Below, in pieces: positions 47,209 through 55,074 of a stretch of 64,000 nucleotides of DNA (position 1 is its first letter; every line of letters begins with the position of its first letter). The stretch lies in NCBI RefSeq assembly GCF_019457915.1, contig NZ_JAHZSS010000016.1, forward strand, positions 1 to 64,000. Direction: 5' to 3'. The DNA comes from Neiella holothuriorum. Its GTDB lineage: Bacteria; Pseudomonadota; Gammaproteobacteria; Enterobacterales; Neiellaceae. A program made the translations under genes and the position numbers. Below the pieces are notes generated by a model. The model was not told the origin of the DNA. It searched no databases and saw only the letters and a program-made list of their open reading frames with translations.

Positions 47209-47642
47209 TAGGATACCTCCGAGTCCACCATACGGTGCTTGAGATAGCGGACGGCTGATCCGAGTAATGGTAGGTGTTCATACAGCATGGCGCCGCCATC
47301 GAAATAATCCTGATGGCGCACAATCAATTGTTCGGCAATTTCAATACGACTGACGCCTTCTAGTTGCACTGTGCGGCCGCGATTCACACGCGGGTGACGG
47401 TAGCGCATCGTCCAGCCTATAACCGCTTGATTGGCTTCAACCAACTGCCAGTTATAGTCAAAGCCAATGCTGTCGACGTTGGCATAGAGATTACTAAAAT
47501 AGCTTCGGATGGCTGCCAAGCCATCAACCTGATGAAAAGGGTCAATAAATACCGCCTGAGGCGCATAAAACTGATCCAACGACGCCAAGTTACTGGCATT
47601 GAGGTTTTGGTACATAGCCTTGAATTGTTCAATCCATTTCAT
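47208..47642 (-). CDS. SnoaL-like (NTF2-fold) protein
   Basis: A 144-residue nuclear-transport-factor-2-fold protein ('FKAMYQNLNASNLASLDQFY', 'FIDPFHQVDGLAAIRSYF', 'VIGWTMRYRHP', 'GVSRIEIAEQLIVRHQDYFD'). First gene of the eight-gene operon. The start is ATG 47642 with AAAGGCGG upstream; the open frame continues 69 codons further but that part lies downstream of the predicted promoter and is basic and unconserved-looking. Small-molecule binding or isomerase role; unknown. Confidence 0.85.
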   Translation of the reverse strand: MKWIEQFKAMYQNLNASNLASLDQFYAPQAVFIDPFHQVDGLAAIRSYFSNLYANVDSIGFDYNWQLVEANQAVIGWTMRYRHPRVNRGRTVQLEGVSRIEIAEQLIVRHQDYFDGGAMLYEHLPLLGSAVRYLKHRMVDSEVS

Positions 47643-47751
47643 TGATGCCGCCTTTAATGCAAACCAAAGTTGCTGACACCACGTGAAAGCACGTGAAAAA
47701 ACGCGAAAAACTGACCTTTTGAGTCTAACAGCATCTCGCCTAATGCCCTTA

Positions 47752-47779
47752 AAAACGTAGAAATTTCTAACTCGGATCA
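47752..47779 (-). promoter_or_regulatory. ECF-sigma-type promoter of the SnoaL-CFA operon
   Basis: On the minus strand TGATCC (47779-47774), 16 bases, then CGTTTT (47757-47752). TGATCC is the -35 element used by ChrR-controlled ECF sigma factors (sigmaE of Rhodobacter). It lies about 110 bases upstream of the SnoaL start. The same elements with identical spacing occur at 53484-53511. Confidence 0.7.
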
Positions 47780-47902
47780 ATTCGTTATCGATTTTAGTCA
47801 CCACGCTCAAAACCGTGGCACAGGTATATCTTTTAAAGGGCCCGTCCACATGGCGTTTCCGTGAGCCATATTAAAAATTGTAATTCGGCGTGAAAAACAA
47901 AA

Positions 47903-47916
47903 TGAAAACGCTTTCA
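47903..47916. promoter_or_regulatory. LacI-family operator upstream of the beta-glucosidase
   Basis: TGAAAACGCTTTCA is a near-perfect palindrome with the central CG typical of LacI/GalR-family operators (TGAAARCGYTTTCA). It lies 57 bases before the GH1 start. No LacI-type gene is adjacent; the only one in the window is gntR, whose operator differs. Confidence 0.65.
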
Positions 47917-47972
47917 TTTTTTCGCATTTATGGTTAAATGGCGCCAGATAATTAACACTCAGAGGTTTAATC

Positions 47973-49319
47973 ATGGCGTCAAGCTATCAATTTCCAGCCG
48001 ACTTTGAATGGGGAGCTGCCACCGCGGCTTACCAGATTGAGGGCGCTTATAACGAAGATGGTCGCGGCATGTCGACTTGGGATACCTTCAGCCGGTTACC
48101 CGGTCGTACCTTAGATGGCGACACTGGTGATGTGGCGTGCGATCACTACCACAGAACCAAACAAGACATCGAATTGATGAAGCAATTGGGCCTTAAGCAC
48201 TATCGCTTTTCAATTGCATGGCCGCGCATTCTGCCAACCGGTGAAGGTGCCGTTAATCAAGCAGGCTTGGATTTTTACAGCCAACTCGTTGATGACTTAA
48301 TTGCCGCGGGTATTGAACCTCTGATCACCCTATTCCACTGGGATCTGCCACAGGCTTTACAAGATAATTATGGCGGCTGGAAGTCGCGCCGTGTTGCGGA
48401 GCTGTTTGCTGAATACACCGACGTTGTAACCAAAGCATTAGGCGATCGCGTCAAGAAATGGAGCACGATTAATGAAATCATGTGCTTCACCACCATGGCC
48501 CATAAACTCGATCAACACGCTCCAGGCGGCCTTGAGCCCGACGCGATTACCAACCAAACCGTGCACCACGCACTGCTCGGTCATGGCTTGGCAACCCAAG
48601 TGATTCGACAAAACATTCCAGACGCAACAGTAGGTATTGTTGATAATCTTTATGCGCCGTGGCCACTGCACCGTGACGAAGCTCATATCGCCGCTGCGCG
48701 CAAAGCCTTTAAAGATCGCAATGCGCAGATCTTGTTTCCGCTGTTAACCGGGAAATATGACGAGCAAGCGTATCAACGCCATTTTGGTGATTTACCACAA
48801 TATACTGATGAAGACATGGCGATCATCAGTCAGCCGCTGGACTACATCGGCTACAACTTCTACAACCACCCACCAGTGCGCCCGAGCGACAACGAGCAAG
48901 GGTTTGAAGTTATCGACATGCCTGATGCTTATCCACGCACAGACATGGGCTGGCCGATCACACCAGATGCCATGTATTGGTTACTGAAGTTTACCCAAGA
49001 TTACTTTGGTGATCTGCCGATTTACATTACTGAAAATGGTATGGCTGCGGCCGACAAGGTTGAGCGTGACGGCACAGTACAAGATATGGATCGGATTGAG
49101 TTTTTACGCACGCACCTGCGAGCTTGTCACCAAGCCATTGCCGAAGGTGTGCCGCTCAAAGGCTATTATGTCTGGTCACTATTCGACAATTTTGAATGGG
49201 CATTTGGTTACACCAAACGCTTTGGCATTATTCGTGTTGAGTACGATACACAGAAACGCATCGTGAAAGAGTCCGGCCACTATTACAAAGCCGTGATGGC
49301 GTCTAACTCGGTGTTATAA
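47973..49319 (+). CDS. GH1 beta-glucosidase
   Basis: Family 1 glycoside hydrolase, 448 residues, cytoplasmic (no signal). The N-terminal signature 'FEWGAATAAYQIEGAYNEDG' is present; the acid/base Glu is in STINEIMCF (usual TFNEP, here with Ile in place of Pro) and the nucleophile in YITENGMA; the aglycone-site 'SLFDNFEWAFGY' follows. It would cleave beta-glucosides such as cellobiose or laminaribiose after uptake. The upstream LacI-type operator suggests sugar induction. It stands alone between the two light-response operons and ends at a terminator. Confidence 0.95.
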   Translation: MASSYQFPADFEWGAATAAYQIEGAYNEDGRGMSTWDTFSRLPGRTLDGDTGDVACDHYHRTKQDIELMKQLGLKHYRFSIAWPRILPTGEGAVNQAGLDFYSQLVDDLIAAGIEPLITLFHWDLPQALQDNYGGWKSRRVAELFAEYTDVVTKALGDRVKKWSTINEIMCFTTMAHKLDQHAPGGLEPDAITNQTVHHALLGHGLATQVIRQNIPDATVGIVDNLYAPWPLHRDEAHIAAARKAFKDRNAQILFPLLTGKYDEQAYQRHFGDLPQYTDEDMAIISQPLDYIGYNFYNHPPVRPSDNEQGFEVIDMPDAYPRTDMGWPITPDAMYWLLKFTQDYFGDLPIYITENGMAAADKVERDGTVQDMDRIEFLRTHLRACHQAIAEGVPLKGYYVWSLFDNFEWAFGYTKRFGIIRVEYDTQKRIVKESGHYYKAVMASNSVL

Positions 49320-49341
49320 GTACGGCATATATCATGAACCA

Positions 49342-49383
49342 GAAAAGCCGAGCGTCAGGACTTGTTACCGGTTCGGCTTTTCA
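49342..49383. terminator. Terminator after the beta-glucosidase gene
   Basis: AAAAGCCGAGC and GTTCGGCTTTT form an imperfect stem around a loop of about 18 bases, ending in T on both strands. It would serve the plus-strand GH1 gene and the minus-strand DUF2892 gene, whose stop lies inside. Confidence 0.75.
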
Positions 49384-49555
49384 TCCAATTGAGGCACCAA
49401 TCACCAACCGTATTGCCGGTTCTGACAGCATAAAAACGAGACAGAGCAGACAATAACAACAGTACGCCAAGCAACAAATTGAACCAGTCCTGTTCAATCA
49501 CACCGATATACAGCATGGCGCAGCCCAGTGCAGCAAATGCTATTTGTGCAAACAT
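49355..49555 (-). CDS. DUF2892 small membrane protein
   Basis: 66 residues, two membrane helices ('AFAALGCAMLYIGV' and 'LLGVLLLLSALSRFYAV'), the pattern of DUF2892 (YgaP C-terminal-like) proteins, ending in a short basic tail. ATG 49555 follows AGGAG-like sequence (GAGAGGAGATGAAC). Function unknown; such proteins often accompany rhodanese or redox genes, none of which is adjacent. Confidence 0.8.
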   Translation of the reverse strand: MFAQIAFAALGCAMLYIGVIEQDWFNLLLGVLLLLSALSRFYAVRTGNTVGDWCLNWMKSRTGNKS

Positions 49556-49727
49556 TGTTCATCTCCTCTCTTGTATTAGCACTTTAATCAATAATTAGTC
49601 GCTGGCAATCATAAATTTCTCATTTTCTCCACAATTGCATCTCGGCTGCTTGCAACTTCTGCACATTTTCAACGGCATAATACCCATATTAACAATAATG
49701 AAATAATGATGAGCTAGGACTGTTTCT

Positions 49728-50969
49728 ATGAAACCACTCGTGTTGTCTGTTTTGATTGTCGTGCTTAGCGGCTGCCATGCGCATTCTGACGATACATCGA
49801 TGCACGCGACATCAGTGTTAGTTGATACTGGGCAACACCAAGCCTATACGCCTCAAGGCGTTTTACTCACCACCCAACAGGGTTTAACGCTATGGGGCCA
49901 AGATGCGCACTATCAAGGCGCGCCCTTTTCATTCGCGATTAGCAACCAACAACAAACCGTTGTTGATACCAACACCAATTTGACGTGGCAACGCGTGCCA
50001 GCCGAACAGCGCATGTCGTGGCAACAAGCGGGCGATTATTGTCAGGGCCTGACGCTGGCCGATAAGTCAGACTGGCGCTTGCCAACGGTAAAAGAGTTAG
50101 TGTCCATCGAAGATTTTTCCGAGGGCTGGCCCTACCTCAATACCGACGTATTTAGCCTTGGTGATCAAGAAATAGGTAAGCACTTACAGTTTTGGTCGAG
50201 TAACTTTTATCACATTGGCACCACTCATGGTGGAGCAGAAACAGCCTTTGGTGTGAATTTTGGTACCGGTCATGTCAAAGGATACCCAACCGGTGACGGC
50301 GATAATCAACGAATGCCACCGCCACCCAAACGTGAACGCGCTTCAGGCGAGGTTGCATTAAAAGGCGCAGATGGCGAGACGACGGGCGACAGTAGCGATA
50401 AAGGTAATAGTGCACATCAACGCCGCAAACCTCGAGGGAACCCAGCCTATAAGTTAGTTCGTTGCGTGCAAGGTGATGAATATGGCGTCAATCAATTTGT
50501 TGATAACCACGACGGCACCGTGACAGATTTAGCAACTGGGTTGATGTGGATGAAACAAGATTCTGGACAAGCGCTCGATTGGCAACAAGCACTGGATTAT
50601 GCCGAAGATCTCATGGTTGCCGGTTACACCGACTGGAAGCTCCCCAACATTAAAGAATTACAGAGTATTGTTGATTACTCTGGCGTTTACCCTGCCATCG
50701 ATTCGAGTGTCTTTAATACCACGGATAATGACGCCTATTTCTGGTCGAGTACCTCGGCATACTTTTCCAAATTTGGCCCTGAGGAAAAGCGTAAACCCTA
50801 TTGGGCTTGGTATGTCGCATTTGGCTACGCTGTAGGCCCAGACGGTAAAGACACCCATGGCGCTGGCGCCGTGCGATACGATACCAAACAAGCCAACGGA
50901 CCAATGGGGGCTGATGCCGAGCGTATTTATAATTTTGCCAGAGCCGTGCGCCAAATTGATATTCCCTAA
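49728..50969 (+). CDS. DUF1566 lipoprotein with two repeats
   Basis: A 413-residue predicted lipoprotein (lipobox VLSGC) with two DUF1566 (Lcl C-terminal-type) domains: about residues 80-190 ('NLTWQRVP', 'DWRLPTVKELVSI', 'FWSSNFYH') and 255-405 ('GLMWMKQD', 'DWKLPNIKELQSIVDY', 'FWSSTSAYF'). A Lys/Arg/Gly/Pro-rich linker (about 190-240) joins them. DUF1566 folds are found in surface and collagen-like proteins of aquatic bacteria; a surface or matrix role is possible. No operon partner. Its stop codon is made by a 7-base tandem repeat. Confidence 0.85.
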   Translation: MKPLVLSVLIVVLSGCHAHSDDTSMHATSVLVDTGQHQAYTPQGVLLTTQQGLTLWGQDAHYQGAPFSFAISNQQQTVVDTNTNLTWQRVPAEQRMSWQQAGDYCQGLTLADKSDWRLPTVKELVSIEDFSEGWPYLNTDVFSLGDQEIGKHLQFWSSNFYHIGTTHGGAETAFGVNFGTGHVKGYPTGDGDNQRMPPPPKRERASGEVALKGADGETTGDSSDKGNSAHQRRKPRGNPAYKLVRCVQGDEYGVNQFVDNHDGTVTDLATGLMWMKQDSGQALDWQQALDYAEDLMVAGYTDWKLPNIKELQSIVDYSGVYPAIDSSVFNTTDNDAYFWSSTSAYFSKFGPEEKRKPYWAWYVAFGYAVGPDGKDTHGAGAVRYDTKQANGPMGADAERIYNFARAVRQIDIP

Positions 50970-51000
50970 CCGCTAACCGCTAACCGCTAACCGCTAACCC
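50966..51000. repeat. Five 7-base CTAACCG repeats over two stop codons
   Basis: CTAACCG is repeated four times exactly and a fifth time as CTAACCC. The first copy provides the TAA stop of the DUF1566 gene on the plus strand; the last gives the TAG stop of the photolyase gene on the minus strand. The genes are convergent and the array is their whole intergenic space. Confidence 0.95.
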
Positions 51001-52463
51001 GCTTGAGCCAATTGCTCATGGTGATCTTTGTAGAGCGCTAAGCTCATCTGGCGACGTTCACCATGATCCACAATCGGGGCAATGTAATGACCGCCAGCAC
51101 CGGCTTTATGCAATAGCGCCGTTGGGCAATCGGCCAACTCGGGAATGAAGCGGCGTATAAACAGGCCTGATCCATCAAATCGTTTTGATTGTGTTTCTGG
51201 GTTAAAAATTCGGAAGTAAGGCGCGGCGTCTGTGCCTGTCGAGGCCGCCCATTGCCAGCCACCATTATTGGCCGACAAATCACCGTCGATAAGGCGCGAC
51301 ATAAAATACTGCTCGCCCCAACGCCAGTCGATCATTAAATCTTTTGACAAAAATGAAGCCACAATCATCCGTAAACGGTTATGCATCCAGCCAGTTTGAT
51401 TGAGCTGGCGCATCGCCGCGTCCACCAGCGGAAACCCAGTTTTTCCTTGGCACCATTTATCAAACAACAGGCTGTCGTTTGGCCATTGGATCTGCTGATA
51501 CCTTGGATTAAATGCTTGATTCATACACACGTGAGGCCAAGCGACCATCACGTGGCAATAAAATTCGCGCCAAATCAACTCATTCAACCAAGTTTTCGGT
51601 CCCTCGGCCAACTCCCATGGCGCGCCGTGTTCATGGCATAACCGAGCTAAACATTGCTTTGCTGACAAGCTACCAATTGCCAAATGCGGCGAAAGCTTCG
51701 ACGTATTATCAAGTGCCGGAAAGTCGCGTTGTTGCTGATAATCTTGCGACTGTTCGCGGGCAAAGGTTCTAAGTTGAGCAAGAATATCCGGCGTTGCTAC
51801 CGCATAGTCTTTACTAAGCCCCTCTGCGGCTGGCCAGTCTTCTGCAGCTAATGAGCAATGCCAGTGTTCAGCCAGCTCAGCAGCACTAGCAAAGGTATTG
51901 GAATGAATGGCTAATTTGTTGGGTTTGGCCAAACAGTGCCAACCCATCGTGGCAAGCTGCTTAAGCCAATTTTTGCTGAACGGCGTAAACACTTTGTAAG
52001 GCGCATGACTGCCATTTACGATCTGCCCCGGCGGAATGATGCAGCGCTCTTCATAGGAGTAACAGGCTGGCTTGGCCGGAGTTTGGCGTAACAATTTCAA
52101 AAATTGCTGATCGCGATTTACTTCATCGACTTCATACTCTCGATTACTAAACACGGCATCAATTTGCCAACTCTCAACGCAATCAAGCACACAGTCTAGT
52201 TGTTGATTAAAGTCGTCAGCAATCAACACCTTCAAATCAATATTCAACTCACTCAATTCTGATTTCAATGCCAGCAAGCGGCGCCGAGTGAAATCAATTT
52301 GAATAGCGCTCTTGTGGTGTTTCTGCCATTGCACTGGCGATACAACGAATACAGCCACTACCGACTTAGAAAGCTCGCACGCTTGGCTTAGTGCTGGGTT
52401 ATCGAGTACCCGCAAGTCTCGCCGAAACCACACCAATGCTCGTTTAAATGTTTTAGTTGTCAT
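50994..52463 (-). CDS. phrB: Class I deoxyribodipyrimidine photolyase
   Basis: Light-driven repair of cyclobutane pyrimidine dimers in DNA; 489 residues (E. coli 472). N-terminal antenna domain '[16 protein letters not shown]'; C-terminal FAD domain with '[14 protein letters not shown]'-type helix ([11 protein letters not shown]), '[15 protein letters not shown]', '[16 protein letters not shown]' and '[19 protein letters not shown]'. It begins 12 bases after the DUF523/DUF1722 stop and is probably transcribed from the ECF-type promoter at 53484-53511. Confidence 0.95.
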   Translation of the reverse strand: MTTKTFKRALVWFRRDLRVLDNPALSQACELSKSVVAVFVVSPVQWQKHHKSAIQIDFTRRRLLALKSELSELNIDLKVLIADDFNQQLDCVLDCVESWQIDAVFSNREYEVDEVNRDQQFLKLLRQTPAKPACYSYEERCIIPPGQIVNGSHAPYKVFTPFSKNWLKQLATMGWHCLAKPNKLAIHSNTFASAAELAEHWHCSLAAEDWPAAEGLSKDYAVATPDILAQLRTFAREQSQDYQQQRDFPALDNTSKLSPHLAIGSLSAKQCLARLCHEHGAPWELAEGPKTWLNELIWREFYCHVMVAWPHVCMNQAFNPRYQQIQWPNDSLLFDKWCQGKTGFPLVDAAMRQLNQTGWMHNRLRMIVASFLSKDLMIDWRWGEQYFMSRLIDGDLSANNGGWQWAASTGTDAAPYFRIFNPETQSKRFDGSGLFIRRFIPELADCPTALLHKAGAGGHYIAPIVDHGERRQMSLALYKDHHEQLAQAG

Positions 52464-52475
52464 TCGTTCGCCCCG

Positions 52476-53450
52476 TTACAACTGTTGCCGTAATGCCAGC
52501 TTTTCCGGATGCGGTTTAATGTATACCTGTTGGCTCAGGTATTCGTTTGGGAACTTCACCAGTAAATGTTGGATTAAAGTCATCGGCGCCATCAGCGGCA
52601 ATATGCCCTGGCGGTATTTATCAATCACATCCGCCAAAGCTTGTCGCTCATTAGTACCAATTGAGCGTTTAAAGTAGCCCTGTAAGTGCATCAAGGCATT
52701 GGTATGGCCTTTGCGCCCAGCTCGCTGTTTCAGCGCATACATCAAGCCAGTAATGTATTCATCGGCCACATCATCAAGGCTATTACTACTCAAATCAGAG
52801 ATTAGCTGACCTAACGTACGGTACGACGTTTGATGGTTGGCCATGACCAGAAACTTGTAGCGCGAATGAAATTTAATAAGTTTGTCAGATGTGAGGCCGG
52901 ACGCGACGAGCTGCTGCCAGGCATGATAGGCAAAAACACGGGTCACAAAGTTTTCGCGAAGCACGGGATCACACAGGCGACCATTTTCTTCGACCGGCAA
53001 CAGCGGGTGCTTTTCCATCAGAGCTTTGGTGAATACGCCAACTGAATCATGGCGCAAGGTATGACCCTCAGGGTGATATACTTTGATGCGTTCCATTCCG
53101 CAGCTAGGCGATTTGGCACACACAATAAAGCCACTCAGGCCACTTAGCTGTTTCGCTTGCTGTTCACTGTATTGGTGAAGATCGTCGGTGACATCGATTG
53201 ATTTGTCGGTGGAGCCGACGACACGAATTTGGTTATCAGCTTCGACTTGACGAATGGTTGGGCGGGGAACGCTCAGGCCAATAGCAACTTCAGGGCACAC
53301 GGGCACGTAAGACACGTACTCTCTCAACTCTCGATCGGCGAAACCAAGTCGCTTGTGACCGCCGTCGAAACGCACGCCTTGACCAACAACGCATGCGCTA
53401 ATGCCCAACTGAATCGTGTTTGGCTTAAATTGAGTTTGAACTATTTTCAT
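52476..53450 (-). CDS. DUF523-DUF1722 fusion protein
   Basis: A 324-residue two-domain protein: DUF523 (about 1-160; 'LGISACVVGQGVRFDGGHKR', 'VCPEVAIGLSVPRP', 'CAKSPSCGMERIKVY', with conserved Cys) and DUF1722/YbgA (about 190-315; 'FHSRYKFLVMANHQTSYRTLG'). This fusion regularly precedes photolyase genes in light- or singlet-oxygen-induced operons, as here. The Cys-rich DUF523 part may bind a metal or Fe-S cluster. Its biochemical role is unknown. An ECF-type promoter lies 34 bases upstream of the start. Confidence 0.9.
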   Translation of the reverse strand: MKIVQTQFKPNTIQLGISACVVGQGVRFDGGHKRLGFADRELREYVSYVPVCPEVAIGLSVPRPTIRQVEADNQIRVVGSTDKSIDVTDDLHQYSEQQAKQLSGLSGFIVCAKSPSCGMERIKVYHPEGHTLRHDSVGVFTKALMEKHPLLPVEENGRLCDPVLRENFVTRVFAYHAWQQLVASGLTSDKLIKFHSRYKFLVMANHQTSYRTLGQLISDLSSNSLDDVADEYITGLMYALKQRAGRKGHTNALMHLQGYFKRSIGTNERQALADVIDKYRQGILPLMAPMTLIQHLLVKFPNEYLSQQVYIKPHPEKLALRQQL

Positions 53451-53483
53451 CCGTGGCTCGCCGGTTAAATTGCATTAACTCAG

Positions 53484-53511
53484 CATACGCCAACCGATTG
53501 TAAATAGATCA
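53484..53511 (-). promoter_or_regulatory. ECF-sigma-type promoter of the photolyase operon
   Basis: On the minus strand TGATCT (53511-53506), 16 bases, CGTATG (53489-53484). It differs by one -35 base from the element upstream of the SnoaL-CFA operon and has the same spacing. The -10 lies 33 bases before the DUF523/DUF1722 start. Confidence 0.7.
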
Positions 53512-53543
53512 GTTCGTTTGTTCTTTAGCTGTATTGCCAGCTA

Positions 53544-53747
53544 TCAGAATTGGATAAAGCCTGACGCTTTTTCTTGGCATTGCAACCAAACTGGCTTGTC
53601 GCCACTTTTGACCCAAGCTCGGTGAAAGAAGCTACCAACTTGAGCAGATTTGTTGCAAATAACAGCAACAGGCATAACAACGATGCCTGCAATTAATAGA
53701 ACAACACGACGTAAAAAAACCACGATAGGTGAATAGAACTTGAACAT
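53544..53747 (-). CDS. Small membrane protein, unknown
   Basis: 67 residues from ATG 53747, which has AGGAGG seven bases upstream, the best ribosome site in the region; the frame upstream of it is not needed. One hydrophobic segment (about 9-33, 'VFLRRVVLLIAGIVVMPVAVI') with preceding Arg pair, then a polar tail with two Cys and two Trp. I do not recognise the family. It ends 33 bases before the photolyase-operon promoter on the same strand. Confidence 0.7.
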   Translation of the reverse strand: MFKFYSPIVVFLRRVVLLIAGIVVMPVAVICNKSAQVGSFFHRAWVKSGDKPVWLQCQEKASGFIQF

Positions 53748-53884
53748 AGCATTGCCTCCTGTTTGAAACACAAACAGGTTAGACCAGATAAACTGTGATG
53801 GCAATCACAAATGATATTTTATTACCTACTTTTTGATCTGCCTACTAAGTTAGGTGTCGACATGGCTCACGTAAATATTGAAAT

Positions 53885-54760
53885 ATGAAAGAAAATAACG
53901 AAATTATTCGAGATCTTAAGGCGCTAACGACTCGCATTCCCATCCTAGATCAAACGCTCCCCCACCAAGTGGACAGCACTTGGCTAACAACATTTGGGCA
54001 GCAGATTGCGAGTACCAAAATCGACTGGCACGAAATTGCAGCTCGAGTTGAGCGCCCCCTTTCTTCTCGTTTGGGCCTTTACGTTGAACAGCTCTGGTTA
54101 GCACTCATCGACGTACACCCGGATTACCGGCTAATTAGTCATAACACCCAAGTTTCAGCTCATGGCCAAACAATCGGCGCCTTTGATTTTCTACTTGAGC
54201 ACCAATCTAGCCAGACCATTGAACATTGGGAATTAGCATGTAAATTCTATTTGGCCGTTGTATTACCCGATATCGAACAGGCGATTTGGTTGGGGCCGAA
54301 TTTAAATGATGACTGGCTTAGCAAACGACAAAAATTACTAAACCGACAAATTGCACTTGGTGATCAGCCGGCTTCAAAAGCGCTATTGACTCAACTCGGC
54401 ATCAACGAAATTGCTAGAAAGCGAATACTTGCTCAAGGATTGGTGTTTCAGCAGGCCCCAGCAACACTGAGCGAAGGAGTGCAGAACGGTTGTTGGTATC
54501 GCTACTCCGATTGGCAAACCATTGCAGCAAGCCATGACTGGCAACATCAACACAAATTAAATTGGCTGTCGCCCACGTCTTGCGATAGCAATAGCATAAT
54601 TGATTCGCCTCCTCGTCAACCTATGTTCCTAGCAGCACAGACGGCACGGTCAGCAAATCAAGATGACGGATATATAAAATGCTTCGTCGTACCCGATGAT
54701 TGGCCGGAAAAAGCACAAAAAAAAGCAGCCGAAATGCTAGCTAGCGGCTGCTTGATGTAA
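53885..54760 (+). CDS. DUF1853 protein
   Basis: A 291-residue cytoplasmic protein of DUF1853 ('RLGLYVEQLWLALIDVHPDYRL', 'GAFDFLLEHQSSQTIEHWELACKFYL', 'IWLGPNLNDDW', 'GCWYRYSDW'). The conserved acidic/Gln/Glu pattern in 'GAFDF...HWELACKFYL' recalls PD-(D/E)XK nuclease cores, a resemblance I note but cannot confirm. Convergent with ihfA, 15 bases between stops. Confidence 0.85.
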   Translation: MKENNEIIRDLKALTTRIPILDQTLPHQVDSTWLTTFGQQIASTKIDWHEIAARVERPLSSRLGLYVEQLWLALIDVHPDYRLISHNTQVSAHGQTIGAFDFLLEHQSSQTIEHWELACKFYLAVVLPDIEQAIWLGPNLNDDWLSKRQKLLNRQIALGDQPASKALLTQLGINEIARKRILAQGLVFQQAPATLSEGVQNGCWYRYSDWQTIAASHDWQHQHKLNWLSPTSCDSNSIIDSPPRQPMFLAAQTARSANQDDGYIKCFVVPDDWPEKAQKKAAEMLASGCLM

Positions 54761-54775
54761 GAGTTGATAAGCTAA

Positions 54776-55072
54776 TTAGTCAATCGGCTTAGCATTCTCA
54801 ACTCTGGCTTTTAGCTTTTGTCCCGGCCGGAAGGTCACAACGCGGCGCGATGAGATAGGAATATCTTCACCGGTTTTTGGGTTGCGCCCCGGACGTTCAT
54901 TTTTTACTCGCAGATCAAAATTACCAAAGCCTGATAATTTAACCTGCTCACCCTCTTCCAGACTTTGACGGATCTCTTCAAAGAAGTTCTCCACCATTTC
55001 TTTGGCCAGCTTTTTATTGATGCCTTGCTTCATAAAAAGCATTTCGGCCATGTCCGCTTTAGTGAGCGCCAT
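54776..55072 (-). CDS. ihfA: Integration host factor alpha subunit
   Basis: 98-residue DNA-bending protein that pairs with IhfB. The sequence [13 protein letters not shown] ... '[21 protein letters not shown]' ... '[19 protein letters not shown]' agrees almost residue for residue with E. coli IhfA. ATG 55072 matches the family start and follows GGGAG; a GTG two codons upstream overlaps the pheT stop. The pheST-ihfA order is the standard gammaproteobacterial one. Confidence 0.97.
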   Translation of the reverse strand: MALTKADMAEMLFMKQGINKKLAKEMVENFFEEIRQSLEEGEQVKLSGFGNFDLRVKNERPGRNPKTGEDIPISSRRVVTFRPGQKLKARVENAKPID

Positions 55073-55074
55073 AT

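Noticed and set aside
50966-51000. CRISPR-like or telomere-like array
   Set aside because: Seven-base units without spacers are a simple tandem repeat; similarity to CCCTAA telomeres is by chance.
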